Positions 53,216 through 64,000 of a stretch of DNA of 64,000 nucleotides are shown here, in pieces. The position numbers and the translations under genes are program-made. The stretch is from NCBI GenBank assembly GCA_951802195.1, contig OX637630.1, forward strand, positions 62,001-126,000, written 5' to 3'. The DNA is from Tausonia pullulans. Taxonomy: Eukaryota; Basidiomycota; Tremellomycetes; Cystofilobasidiales; Mrakiaceae. The stretch's first letter is position 1, and each line of letters opens with the position of its first letter. The notes under the pieces are model-generated. The model did no database searches, was not told where the DNA came from, and saw nothing but the letters and a program-made list of their open reading frames with translations.

Positions 53216-56200
53216 TCACTGTTTCACGAGGCTCCACCTCTCTCCTTGTCCGACCCCCTTCCCGACAGCATCCAACCCCCCCAAGCTCTCCCTCGCGGCC
53301 ATCTGGCCCCTCTCAATCATCCGCTCCCACGTCGCATCATCCCCGATCGCCGATCCGCTTCCCTTCACCTCCGCAAGACCCGCCATCATGGCGCCGACGA
53401 GCGAGTCGCCTGCACCGGTGGTGGAGACGACATCCGAGGAGGTGAGGGTTGGGGCGGCGTGGTAGGTCAGTCGGAGGGTCGCCCCGGGGGAAGAGTGAAC
53501 GAAGCTGGTCGAAGAGGAGGAGGATGTGGCAGAGGAGGAGGTGGAAGAAGAGGGAGGGAGAACGCGGAGAGTGAGAACACCCTTGGAGCCGAGCTTGACA
53601 ATCTGGGTGAGGAAGAATGGAGAGAGGGAGACAAGGGACTGGACGACTGCAGATGGCTGTGTCAGTAAAGTGAATCCTGAGAGACAGAAAGAGAGGAGAT
53701 AAGAGAGACACGGAACGTACCACCCTCGTTAACGAGCCAATCCCATCCGCCCCTCCTCGCCCATCGCCCGACGCCATCCCTCCACTCTGACCCAAGCTTC
53801 AGCGCATCGATCTCCTGCCACCACTCCGACTTCTCCATGAGCCCCGCCTCGTCGATGGCTTTGTAGATGTGCCGCAGCTCGAGAATGTTGGGCGAGACGT
53901 AGGAGATCTTAGCGCCCGCCTTGAGTGCTGGCAGGATCCGGAGGGATTTCGGGAGCGAGGTCGGCTCGAAGAAGGTTGGGATGGAGGAGGTGGAGCAGTA
54001 GGAGACGATGGAGGCGATGGTGGAGGAGGAGAGGTTGCCGTCGATGCCGACGAGGGCGGGGCGGTGGGTGCCGATGGCGGCGATGGCCTAGTCCAAAGGA
54101 GTAGGCAGATTCAAGTCAGACTCTGGTGGACTGAGGTTATGACGCTACCTCCAGGGACTCACGTCGTCTCCTTTCATCCCCTCAACAATCTCCATGTCTG
54201 CCACACCCGACTCGAGCCCGCCCTCGCAGTCCAGCACCAACGAGCATGCTGCAGTCCTCACCTCGCCTCCTCCTCCGCCAACAACTTTCAACCCATCAAC
54301 TCTCAGTCCCACCCGCTTCATCTCGTCGCTCAAAATCCTGCCCAAAGCATCATCCCCCCTCGGCGCAACGAGCAACACGTCCTCGGGCTTCGGCGAGAGC
54401 CTAGAGGCGCAGACAGCCATGTTGGCGCCGACGCCGCCGAGAGAAAGCGCGATCTTGCCCGGATGGGTCGTGTGCGGGGCAAGGTCTCGGCCACCGGCAG
54501 TCGAGGTCAGGTCGACGGCTGCTGAGCCAAAGATGATGACTTCGGGGGCGGGCAAGGAGGAGGAAGAAGATGGCGTGCTGACGGCCGATGAGGATGCTGG
54601 CGCCGAGGAGGACGCCTGCGAGAGAAGCGAGGAATGAGAGTGTCACCGAGAAGAAACTCTCCGAGCGGGCCAACGCAATATTCAGAGAAAGGAAAATTCA
54701 CTCATACATTCTTGGTCACAGTCCCAGTCCCCCCCAGACCCACCGCCGCGTAGAGCTTCTGCGAGAGTGAGTGAGGAAAAGGGGCGTCAGGTCAAGTCTC
54801 AAATAGCATGCTAAAGGGACGTGAACTGACCTCCTTAAGGTCTCCGTTGACGCCAGCCTCCTCCCTAACCTTCCTCTTAAGCTCCGCCAGCCTAATAGCA
54901 ACCTCGGCTCCAACCCTGGCGTTGTTCTCAATGAGCGCCACGTTGCTCTTGACTGCGCTGCCCTTAGTGAGCTCCGCAACTCTCGCGAGGAGCCAAGGCG
55001 TGCATTCCTTGCCCCTGACGCCGGATTGCTCAAGGTCCCGGACTGCCTGCTCGACGGCTTCCTGGATGCGTTCGCCCGAAGCGGCCCAGGAGTCAGGGAT
55101 CGGGACAGTCAGAAGCGTCGAAAGCGGGACGGGGAGGTTGAGGCCAGCGTCTGTCGGACAGAGTCAGCAGACAGAAGGTAGGTGTGCAAGAGTGAAGGGA
55201 GACGAACGGATGACAGCGGCAGCCTCGGAGGCGTCGCGGACATTCCAGGGGACCTGGAAACCCGACTTGGGGGTGTAGAACGCCGGGAAGTCGGTGGTGG
55301 CACCGTAGTTGGCGATAGTGACGCCCTGGGTCTCCTATGAATGGGCGCAGCGGGAAGTAGCTGTCAGTGGGCTCCGCCGGTTACGACTCGTCTAGGCCGA
55401 CTCGACTCGAATCGACTCACGAGGTACTCAATCTGATGTCACGGCGGGCGTCATCAGTATGTCTCTCTCTTGCATTCAAAGGGGCCCAACTCACAGTCCG
55501 CCCAATGTCGAGGATGCTCTTGCAACCGGCGCAAACGACAGCAAGCGGTGTCCTGCCGAGCTCGGTGAGGTCGGCTGAGACGTCGAGCGAGGTCTCGCCT
55601 CCGCGGTGGACGCCTCCGATGCCGCCAGTGACGAAGAGGTCAACGCCAGCCTGGCGAGCGAGGTACATGGCTTTAAGAAGGGTAGAAAAAATAAAATCAG
55701 GACCAAGCAGAGACCCGACGCGACGATGCCGACGTGTTTTCCCGTTTCGACTCACTTCCGGCGACGGTGGTTCCTGCAGCATAAGCACACATTAGATGAG
55801 GCTGCAAGCTTTCACCAGCCCGCGAGGAGAGAGCGCACCTCCGTCCTTCCTGAGAGCCATGGCCGGGGCAAGGTCCCGCCTCGAGACCTTGACCGCCGGG
55901 AACGACGGGTCGGCGAGTCGGGTGAGCTCCTCCTTCGTGAGTCCGACCTTAGGGACGCCGTCGACGAGCGCGATGGTCGCGGGGATGGCTCCAGCATCAC
56001 GGATGATCTTAGAGAGGCCGAGAGTGACTTCGAGGTTGTACGGGAACGGCATGCCGTGCGTAAGGATGGCCGTCTCAAGCGCGACGACGGGCTTGTGCGT
56101 CTGGAGGGCGTCGGCGACCTCGGGGTGGAGCGAGATCTTGTCCTGAAGTCGAGTAGGACAGGACGAAGCATGAGACACCGGAGACACACATGAAGAGAGA

Positions 56201-56372
56201 TAAGAAGACAACGAAGGACCGTCGAACGGCCAAGCACCGACACAAAGAGACGCGATGGAAGGAGGGGAGACAGGGGAGGGGGAAAGAGACAGCAACTGAC
56301 CCATGCAGCCCGCCGTGGCGAAGTGGAGAAGGCCCGCCTAGACGAGAGGGAGAGAGCCTGACGGACGAGCAT
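53216..56372 (-). CDS. bifunctional pseudouridine-5'-phosphate glycosidase / pfkB pseudouridine kinase
   Basis: Eleven exons give 776 residues: 56301-56372, 55839-56142, 55756-55773, 55495-55670, 55421-55432, 55208-55334, 54831-55150, 54708-54758, 54163-54615, 53721-54087, 53216-53646. The N-terminal half is PsuG/IndA-like: [94 protein letters not shown]. The C-terminal half is a PfkB kinase: [30 protein letters not shown] and the catalytic [15 protein letters not shown]. Kinase and glycosidase together turn pseudouridine into uracil and ribose 5-phosphate, the latter a substrate of RKI1 in the same window. The first 24 residues ([19 protein letters not shown]) look like a mitochondrial leader. 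Two exons are 12 and 18 nt. Confidence 0.93.
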
Positions 56373-56814
56373 GTTGAAGGGAAGTAAAGTAGGGGATAAG
56401 GGTGGTGGTTGGAGGAAAGGCGGGGTTGTGGTTGTGGTTGTGGATGGAGGAGAACCGAGGTTGTGGATCGAGACAGAGAAATGGGGACCCGGCCGAAGGA
56501 CGAAGCCGACAGCTGCTCCCTTTCTCGCCCGACCCCGCCGAAAGGACGGAGGACGAGTCGGCGCGGTCCCATCGGAGCCATCTCCGGATACATGAAGTGG
56601 GGCATTGACGACCATCAATCACGTGAACTAAGAAAAAAAGCGAAGGAGCGAGAGCGGTGAACTCGCGCGCAAAGAGGAGCCCGGGGGGAAGGTGCACGGA
56701 AAAGAAAGCCACAGAGGGATCGGTTGATCAATTCAAGAAAGCATAAAATGACTTGAGGCAGCCAAGCGAGCAAGCGGAAGGGCGAGGACAGGACGAGGCG
56801 TCGAAACCCGTTCT
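56373..56814. other. gap between TOP1 stop and the glycosidase-kinase start
   Basis: Promoter of the glycosidase-kinase gene and 3' end of TOP1; rich in GGTTGTGG repeats at about 56400-56450. No gene seen. Confidence 0.45.
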
Positions 56815-59800
56815 TCAAAAGCGCCAGTCGCCGTCGGTGTCGATGGCCCAGGCGAACTTCTGCTCGAGGATGTGAATAAGGAGAGGTCAGCCATTTACTC
56901 TCAGGGCAGAAGAAGAGGGGCAAGGGGACGAACGTCGAGCAGAACCTTGCTGAGCAGCTTCTCGGCGGGGACGTCATGCTCTTTGGCCCAGGCGATGGTA
57001 ACACGGGGGTCGATGTCTAGAAAACGAGGAAGTGGGCGAGCGACGGTCAGCTTGTAGCAAGGAGGACATAAGATGGACGACGCCACGTACAGTTCATCTT
57101 CGAAGTTCCGAGCGAGACCTCGGCGCCCTCCGCGCGGTCGACGACGTTGGTCTTCGCAACCCTGTGAAACACGGGTCAGTCCGGTCGTTCCCGCCTCAGG
57201 GTGTGGACCCGCGACTCACTGGATCCTCTCGTCGAGCTTCTCGATGGCGGCGCGGACCTTGACGACCGAGTCGAAGGCCTTGCCCTTGGGCTCGTTGATG
57301 CCCTTTTTGGTCGCCTTCTTGATCGCCTTGTACTCCTCTTCGATGTCCTTGATCGTCTGCTTGAGGATTTTCTCGCTCTCCTCGGGCTCGCCGTTCTCCT
57401 TGAGCTTCTCGTTATTCTGCGGGGCCACACCAAGCGTCAGTTCGTTGGATTTCCTTAAACCGCCCTTCGACAGATGACGCCCTCTCACTTTCTCGAACTT
57501 CTTCTTGGCCTTCTCAATCTCCTTGAGCTTGAGTTCCTCCTCGTGCGACTCGATCCAGTTCTCCTCGAGGTCCGACTCAAGTTCATCGGCAAGGTCGCCC
57601 TTCCGCTTGAGCTTGGGATCGTGGTGGTAGGCGATGTGGCGGAGCTTCATCCGCTGATACTTGAGGGCGAAGACCTACGAAAACCGGCGCGTCAGTATGT
57701 TGCTCCAGGGTTGAGCGAGCAACCGAGCGAGACACTCACCTTATCCCCTAGCTTCTCCATCGACCCAGCGTGCCCCTTGCCGACGGCCTTCTGATGGTTG
57801 CAGAGCACGGCGACAAGTCGGTTCGCCCGGTTATAAGCAAGCACCTTCTCCGCGACAGTGCCCTTCTTGGGCGTGTTCTTGAGGAGCTCCTGCTCCATCG
57901 TGATCGAGGCGTTGTAAGTACGGAAGACCTTGGCCGAGAGACCCTTCATATAGGACGAGAGGTGCTTGTTGAGGATGCCCGTCTGAAAGGAGGAGGAAGA
58001 AGAGAGAAGAGAGGAAAAGTTCAGAGACGGCGGACGCCAAGATGGAGAGAGAGAGCTCGAGCGGCGTACATTGAGTCGGTCGAAGAGAAGGTCGCCATGG
58101 ACCTTGGGCTCGCGCTTGAAAAGCTTCACATTCTTGAAGACCTGCTCGTCAACCTCGATCTCGTTGACATAGCGGATCGAGTCTCTGCAGGAGGGGCGCA
58201 TACACGTTTCAGTCAGGCGCCACTCAAGGAAAAGCAAAAACTGTGCCACCCACTTTCCGAGGAAGTCGAATCGGAGCGTCGACGGAGGCAGGAGGATGAC
58301 GTGCTCGTACCGAAGCGAGCAGCAGCCAACCGTGTCGGCCTCATCCTCGCCTTTCTCATTTCCAGCACGGAGAGCGAGCTTATCGATGAAATACATCGCC
58401 GTCGCTCGCTGACGGTCGGCAGTGACCTTGCTGCGGAGGCCCTCCTCGTAATCTTTGCGAATGCGGTCGATGTGCAGCTGAGGGAAGAGAGACAGATATG
58501 ATTTAGCAGCTGAAGAGCGAGAGCAAGAAGCAAGATAATGACTTTGAGAGTCCTAGCCTTCTCGAACTTGGCCATGTCCGACTGGCCCTTCAACGACGAA
58601 GAGGGCGCGAGGAAGACATATTTGACCTGGTTGTTGACGTTCTCCTTCCATGTTGCGAGCCACGTGACCGTGTTGTCGTGCTGGATCTGAGGAGGGCCAC
58701 ATGGCTCGTCAGAGACTGTGAGAAAGGCACGAGCGAGAGGCCCAGCGTCCGACTTACTCCAGCCCACTTGCCCGGGATGTTGGGAACGGGGATCGGAGCG
58801 TCCTTGCCCAAGTTGAGCGTGATATCTTCCGGGCGGAGGCGGACCTAGAGGAGAGACAGCGTCAGCTGGCGGCACCCCACGGACGAGCCGCCTCTGCGCT
58901 CGCCTCACCTTGAGTGTGCCCTTCTTCGGGTGCTCTCCACGACCGCGAAAGAGACTCGGTGGCTCGGCGCGGAAGTTTCCGACCTTCTCCTTGCGGCCGT
59001 CGAGTAGGCACGTCGCGTAGGGAGCCTCCATCTCGTCCCGGATCCGCTTGGCCCTAAGGAATGGGGAGGTCAGTCGAATTGCGAGACAAGGAGGAAGCGA
59101 ACACGACCCACTCCTTTTTCTCGGCCGCCGTCTTTTTCTTGTTGACCTCCTTCTCGGCGTCAAAATAGTCGGCCATCGGCCTGAAGTCGCACTTGTTGAG
59201 GTCCGTGATCTGAAGGCCGCCCTCTGGAGGATAGACCTTGAGCCAGTGCTGCCAGTCGCGGAACAAGTTGGCCCGGAAGATCTCGTCCTTAAAGTGATCG
59301 GTGTCGATCGTCTTGGCGATGAACGTCGCAATCTCCTCCGTCTCCTCGGGGAGCGTCACGGACTTGCCCTCGTACTTCATCTTGACGTGCTTCGGGAGAC
59401 GCTCGTAAGGCGGCGGGAAGAGAACACCATTGTGCTCCAGCGTTGTCCATTTGTCCGAGTTGTCCTGATCCTCGTTCTCCCACCAGCGGAACTAGGAAGA
59501 GGCGCGTCAGCAAGGAGAGAAAACAAGAGACAGACGCGAGCGCAACACCCACCTTCTCCTCCTCCTCCTCCTCCTCCTTGGCCGTCTTCCTCTTGCCTGC
59601 CTTTTTCTTCTCTGCGGCAGGCGTCATCTCCTCGTCCCCGCTCTCCTCTTTCTTGGCCTTGGCCTTCGCAGTGGCCGCCTTTTTGGCGGGGGTCGACTTG
59701 GCCGAAGACGAGGTCGCCTTGCGCTTCGAGGCGATGGGCTTCTCGTCTTCATCAGAGAAGTCGGATGCTTCGGCCTCCTCGGAGGAGGCGTCAGACCTGG

Positions 59801-61191
59801 GGGTAGGGAGTCAGAGCGAGAGGAGGAAAGTAGGTCAATCCTCTGTCTTCGTGTCTGTTCTCAAATGCGCGACGCGTCTCTCAAACGCGTCATCATGTCA
59901 AGCACGAGGTTCACTCACTCTTCCTTCTGGACAGCAGCCTTTTTTTTGCTTTTCTGAGCAGCGGCAGCAGTAGCAGTCTTCTTTTTGATCCCCGGTAGAG
60001 CCTTCTGCAACGGCGCGTTGTCGTCATCCTCATCGCTTGCCTCCTCCTTCTTCACCGCCGGCGCGCGCTTGCCCTTCCTGGCGGGAATGGGCTCATCGTC
60101 CGAGCTGTCGACGATGGCCTGCTTCTTGGAGGACGAGGAGCGAGGCTTCTTCTCCCTCTTGCTCGAAGGAGGCTTGGCCGACGAGGTCGACGCGGACGTG
60201 CCGTTCTTCTTGCTCTGCTGCGACGCCGATTTCTGCGAGAGCGGGATGTCTTCCTCGCTCAGATCCGATGAGTCGGCAGCGGGCTTGGCCTTCTTTGACT
60301 TGGACGAGGGAGGCTTGGTGGTGGTGCCGTTGGAGGCAAGGAGCTTCGCGTCAGGCGCGGGGAGCTCCGGGTCCGGGAGGGTCTTGTCGACCTTGACGGC
60401 GATGGAGAGCGTCTTAGGAACAAAACCCTGTCAACCCCTTGAGACGAGACGAGACGAGACGAGGCTAGACGAGGCTAGACGAGAGGGCGACAGAGGCCAG
60501 AACGCACCTGGTGAGCATCTGCCATGTCGGCATCCTCGTCGCCTCCTCCCTCGGCGTTGTCGTCCTCGTCGTCCGAGCTGAGGACGGCGGTCTTGCGCTT
60601 CTTGATGGGAGGGGGGAAGGCCTTCTTCTGCTTCTTGGCCTGGAGGAGGGGATGTGTGAAAGATGAGAATGCGTCGAAGAGGTTGGAAGAGGGAGAGAGA
60701 GAGGGAGAGTAGGGAGAGGAGGGGGGGAGGAAGGAGGGAGGTGGAGAGACAGCACATGGAGGAGAAGGAAGGGAGGAAGGGCGTCAGTCTACATGCCACA
60801 ACGAGGCGGTGTAGAGGGACATCGGAGCGTGCGTGCGGAGAGACGAAGAAGAGCGCGATGGGCGGGGGAGGTGGGGGCGAGACAGACAAGACAGGCAGGC
60901 AGAGCAGGCCGGGTTGACCATGTTCCCTCGTCTCGTCGCCCTCCTCTCCCTCGCTGCCTCCGACTCTGCCTCCCTTCTCGCCCCACCATCCCGGATTCGC
61001 AAAGAGGGCGAGACACGCACAGGCTTCTTGTCTTCATCGCTCTCGGCGACCCCGCGCTTCGCACCGTTCGCCTTGGCTGCCGCCGACGACGCGGGCTTGC
61101 CGTGGTGGAGCGGGACATCGTCGACGCCCTCGACCGTGGGCTTCGAGATGGCGCCGTCGTGCATCGGGGCGGGGACGTCGACGGGTTCCAT
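56815..61191 (-). CDS. TOP1: DNA topoisomerase I (type IB)
   Basis: Sixteen exons give 991 residues: 61021-61191, 60508-60639, 59919-60427, 59553-59796, 59112-59491, 58909-59053, 58758-58844, 58543-58686, 58254-58477, 58070-58184, 57740-57982, 57489-57674, 57220-57416, 57091-57161, 56934-57016, 56815-56859. A long Lys/Ser/Glu-rich N-terminus carries nuclear signals. The core begins [20 protein letters not shown] and includes [40 protein letters not shown] (catalytic Arg region) and [18 protein letters not shown] coiled-coil linker follows. The C-terminal domain holds the active-site tyrosine in GTSKMNYIDPRVT and ends [14 protein letters not shown]. It relaxes supercoils in the nucleus through a 3'-phosphotyrosine bond. 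The tyrosine codon is split by an intron (57017-57090). Intron 1 is 381 nt. Confidence 0.97.
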
Positions 61192-61836
61192 GGCGGTGGT
61201 TGGGGCGGCGGATTGTTCGAGTGGCGGGTGCAGGAGGGCGGATGGGAGATGGAATGGGGATGGGCCGAATTGGTGTGGAGGACGAAATCGAGGCAGACGC
61301 AGAGAAGGGGGAGGAGCGCATAGAGGCTGGGCGGGCGGTGGCAGGCGCGTCGCCAGCCGCAGGGTGGAGCTGACGCGCCGCTGAGAAGCACCTCCGCAAC
61401 AAACACGCCCAGGAAGGAGGAGCAGGCAGTCCGCTTTCCTCTCAGGGGCAGGCTTCCACTTGGAGAGGGCTAGAGTGAGCGGCGAGGCGAGGGGGAGATC
61501 CCAGTCCACCCGCCGGGAAGGCGTGTGGCGGCCTTCTCTCTATTCATGTTTTGAGCCGCCTGTACCCGGGGCTGAGAGAGGACGAGCGATGGGCCGGTTT
61601 GCACCCGGGAAAACAGAATGAGAGATGTGCAGTATCGAGACTTCGCGTTTCGAGCGCCGACTTGCATTAGAAGACAGACGAGCGGCGAGGATGTTCAGTC
61701 GCATTGCCACCCTCTTCACTGACTCTATGTGAGTCTCACAGCAGGGCAAGGGAACGCTTGCAGCCCGGAAGTGCATACAAGGACATCTGCAGACCCTCCT
61801 CCCCTGCGACACTGAACCACGAATGACGGTCGCTTG
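61192..61836. other. gap between the BCL7-like gene and TOP1 start
   Basis: TOP1 promoter at left and the 3' end of the BCL7-like gene at right. Short frames only. Confidence 0.45.
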
Positions 61837-62906
61837 CTACTCCTCCATCTTGTCCGACTCCCCTTCCGCTCCCGCCGCTGGCGTCTCCTCCACCTCAACA
61901 GCAGGGACCGCGACCACTTCCTCTTCTGGAGGAGCCGCCGCCGCCATAGCGGTCTGCTCCTCCCCCGGCGGTGCCTCCAGACTCCCACCAATCCGTGCGC
62001 CTTCCCCAGCGGGATCAGCGCCATCCTCCCCTGTGACAGCCATAAGGCCACTTGGGAGAACGCTAGCTTCGCCTGTGTGCGAGGGGGGAGATACTGCCGA
62101 CTCCTCTTCGACGTCCATCGCTGAGTCCGCGGCCGCTTCCGTCGTGAATGTCTCCTCTGCCGTCGTCGCCTCAGTAGTAGTCGCCGCCTCCGCCTCCCCA
62201 GCTGGGGGTTCCGACCCCTCCCCTCCCCCCGTCCCAACCGAAGGCGAAGGCGCCGCCGTCGGCATGTTCGATGACGGCGCTTGCGACGCCGATGCGCTCA
62301 ACGCCGCACCAGCCGACGTCCCCCGGGCGTTGACCACTCCGAGCGCCGAGGCGGGCTTGGAGGGGAGGACGAGGGTGGGGGTGGTGTTGTTCTCAAGGCC
62401 AGCGGGATCATCGTCTGAGTCGTCGTCACTAAACTCCTGTGAGACGAATGCAAGGGCTGAGACGCGTTAGACAGAAGGACGCGACGCGACGCTAGAAGGG
62501 GGGGTTGAGGCTCGCCTGCTTCTTCTCGCCCTTGACCCATTTAAGGACCTGCATGGATGTATCAGCCAAGCTCGCCCCAGCTATTGAGGGACACAGCGGT
62601 AAATACCTTGTACTTGGAGGACGGTGGGAGGCCTTGACGAGTTGAACGATTCGCATCAGCGCGCGCGACTCAAGCCCGCACGCATCCAAGAGAGACTCAC
62701 TGCCTCCGTTTGGAATCGAAGGGGTAACCCACTCCTGGGTCCACGTTGCCGAGGGAGCGACGAGGGCGCGGGTGTCTCAAAGAGTCGAGCTGTCAGGGTT
62801 GGGTGTACAACGCGCGCAAGGTGAGAAGAAGGGGCGACAGACAGGTCGAGTGGGCGTCCTCGGTGACGAAGCGGCCGCCGACGCGGCGGATGTTGGGATG
62901 GGCCAT
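61837..62906 (-). CDS. acidic BCL7-like protein (possible SWI/SNF-associated)
   Basis: Five exons (62843-62906, 62701-62775, 62607-62632, 62516-62548, 61837-62436) give 265 residues. The N-terminus MAHPNIRRVGGRFVTEDAHS leads to ATWTQEWVTPSIPNGGS and KYKVLKWVKGEKKQEFSDDD. The spacing of W..EWV and the later KWV followed by lysines resembles the BCL7 domain (WEKKWVTV...KWVPV) of chromatin-remodelling subunits; this is a motif-level match only. The rest is Ala/Glu/Pro/Thr-rich, acidic and probably disordered. Intron 4 (62437-62515) starts with GC after CAG, so it appears to be a GC-AG intron; no GT donor fits. Divergent from the gene at right, with 195 bp between starts. Confidence 0.65.
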
Positions 62907-63101
62907 GAGGAGGAAAGCGAAAGGATGGATGGATGCTGGTGAGTGAGTGAGAGAACGACACGAGTCAAGCAGCCCTCGCTGTCGTTCTCGCTCGCGTTCG
63001 TCCGCTCTAGTCGAGACCCAACGCACCGGCCCTCGATTCTCCCAACCTCCACCCCTTCCATCGACAGGCGAGAGCAGCTGGGGGCAGCCAGCTACCTCAA
63101 C
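62907..63101. promoter_or_regulatory. shared divergent promoter
   Basis: 195 bp between the start codons of the BCL7-like gene and the gene at 63102. No specific factor site recognised. Confidence 0.4.
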
Positions 63102-64000
63102 ATGGTTTCCCACCCCGCCGGCGCTGACCCAACGTCCCTCGGTGATGTACGATCAGCCCTACCTCCATCTCCAGGCTCCCCCGGGTACCTCGAGAACCGC
63201 TTCCGCCAGGTTTCCGCCCAGGCCCAGACGCAACTCTACCTCCCCCTTTTCGTCTCGCTCCTTTCGTGTCTCATCGTCGGCGACAACCACCTCGTCGTCC
63301 GAACGGGCCTGGCAGAGGAGGCGACGGCGAGCGCTCACGTCCAGCAGGTGCGACGCGCGGCCGCTCTCGGCGCGTCCTTGTTCGTCGTCTCGCTGACGCT
63401 GTCTCCTCCCAGATGGCCTCCAGTGTCTTTGGAAAACATACGAAGCACGTCGCCCTCACATCTGATCACACCGAGCAAGACCTTCAGAACCTCCTCGCGA
63501 TCAGACCGGCGGAAGACGCGTCGGCCCCGCCGCCGCCGACACCTTCGTATCACTTCCACCATCGGGGCCAGGGCCAGCCTGCGGCTCCTTCGTCATTGGC
63601 GTCGGCATCAGTGGGGGCGGAGTATGCATACCCGTTCCGAGGGTCGTCGGGCATGTCGTTGGACCGCAAACCTTCGTCGTCGACTATGGCGTCCGCCTCC
63701 ACCGGCTCATCGCGCGCTCGTCCTTCGTCCTTGTCATCATCGGACCCGGCCGCCTCGTCTTCCCTCCGTCCTCTTCGACCGCAGTCGCATCTCTATCCAC
63801 CACCGTCCATTGCCGAAGACGAGCCGTCGACTAATCCTACGATACCACTCTATGAAGCAGCGACATCCGAGCAGCGGCCCTCGATGTACATCCCCTCCGT
63901 TGTCGTTCTCTCTGGGCTCGAGCGTGCGAGTCATCTTGTCCTGCTGCGACTCGCCGAGGTCCTCCGAAGCAGACAGGTTGAGCTCGACGACGGTGGCGAG
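63102..64000 (+). CDS. 5' part of an unidentified gene (runs off the window)
   Basis: Exon 1 is 63102-63347 and exon 2 runs from 63413 open to the end of the window: 278 residues so far. The N-terminus is MVSHPAGADPTSLGDVRSAL, then TQLYLPLFVSLLSCLIVGDN HLVVRT-type sequence, a Ser/Pro-rich linker, and at the edge PSVVVLSGLERASHLVLLRL followed by LAEVLRSRQVELDD. The last block recalls AAA/Mg-chelatase-like proteins of fungi, in which a bundle of hydrophobic residues precedes a polar acidic run. That is a guess from a short stretch. Coding is supported by an in-phase intron and steady codon use. Confidence 0.6.
   Translation, partial: MVSHPAGADPTSLGDVRSALPPSPGSPGYLENRFRQVSAQAQTQLYLPLFVSLLSCLIVGDNHLVVRTGLAEEATASAHVQQVRRAAALGASLFVVSLTLSPPRWPPVSLENIRSTSPSHLITPSKTFRTSSRSDRRKTRRPRRRRHLRITSTIGARASLRLLRHWRRHQWGRSMHTRSEGRRACRWTANLRRRLWRPPPPAHRALVLRPCHHRTRPPRLPSVLFDRSRISIHHRPLPKTSRRLILRYHSMKQRHPSSGPRCTSPPLSFSLGSSVRVILSCCDSPRSSEADRLSSTTVA

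Noticed and set aside
54194-54637. 147-codon plus frame opposite the PfkB domain
   Set aside because: Antisense shadow; the minus strand carries the PfkB signatures in phase across introns.

Overview
The window is nuclear DNA of an intron-rich, GC-rich basidiomycete fungus. Most genes are broken by many introns of about 50-90 nt with donors of the form GTRNGT or GTCNGT and a CTNAC-like branch site before CAG or TAG. Several exons are only 12-24 nt long. Homologues are clearly eukaryotic and fungal (COQ5, Cut2-type securin, RanGAP, DUF1765, Alr/Mnr2-type CorA, Zn2Cys6). The intron density (up to 16 exons per gene) fits Pucciniomycotina such as Microbotryomycetes better than intron-poor smut fungi; that placement is inference. 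All gene models were spliced by hand from reading-frame phase and splice consensus, with no transcript data.

Layout. 1-13.8 kb: tail of an unknown gene, a possible 74-residue membrane protein, then a divergent pair for coenzyme Q biology (UbiB/ABC1 kinase on minus, COQ5 on plus, 175 bp apart) and a giant DUF1765 gene. 14-24.5 kb: eIF2D (minus), an arrestin-like adaptor (minus), an F-box-like relic (minus), securin (plus) and RanGAP (minus). 24.6-31 kb: tubulin cofactor C (plus), an intronless Zn2Cys6 factor (minus), ribose-5-phosphate isomerase (minus) and a possible small protein. 31.9-35.1 kb: a 14-exon gene joining an N-terminal BRCT-like domain to four tandem copies of a GATA-like zinc-finger module; I could not match this architecture to a known family. 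36-39.5 kb: an intron-containing tRNA-Ser(CGA), the tRNA pseudouridine synthase Pus4 and a secretory FKBP. 39.5-43.4 kb: gene-poor, holding two inverted copies of a dispersed repeat. 43.4-49.6 kb: a CorA-type magnesium transporter and a GPI-type fasciclin protein. 49.6-53.2 kb: a third repeat copy, a U2 snRNA gene and an unresolved coding region. 53.2-64 kb: a bifunctional pseudouridine-degrading enzyme (PsuG-PfkB fusion) with a mitochondrial-type leader, DNA topoisomerase I, a BCL7-like acidic protein and the start of another gene that runs off the window.

Functional threads: two ubiquinone-related genes share one short promoter region, and two pseudouridine genes lie 15 kb apart (Pus4 makes the base in tRNA, PsuG-PfkB degrades it). 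Securin, RanGAP and cofactor C are adjacent cell-division and cytoskeleton housekeeping genes, but nothing in the sequence shows co-regulation. I saw no CRISPR array, no prokaryotic operon, and no recognisable reverse transcriptase, integrase or capsid gene.
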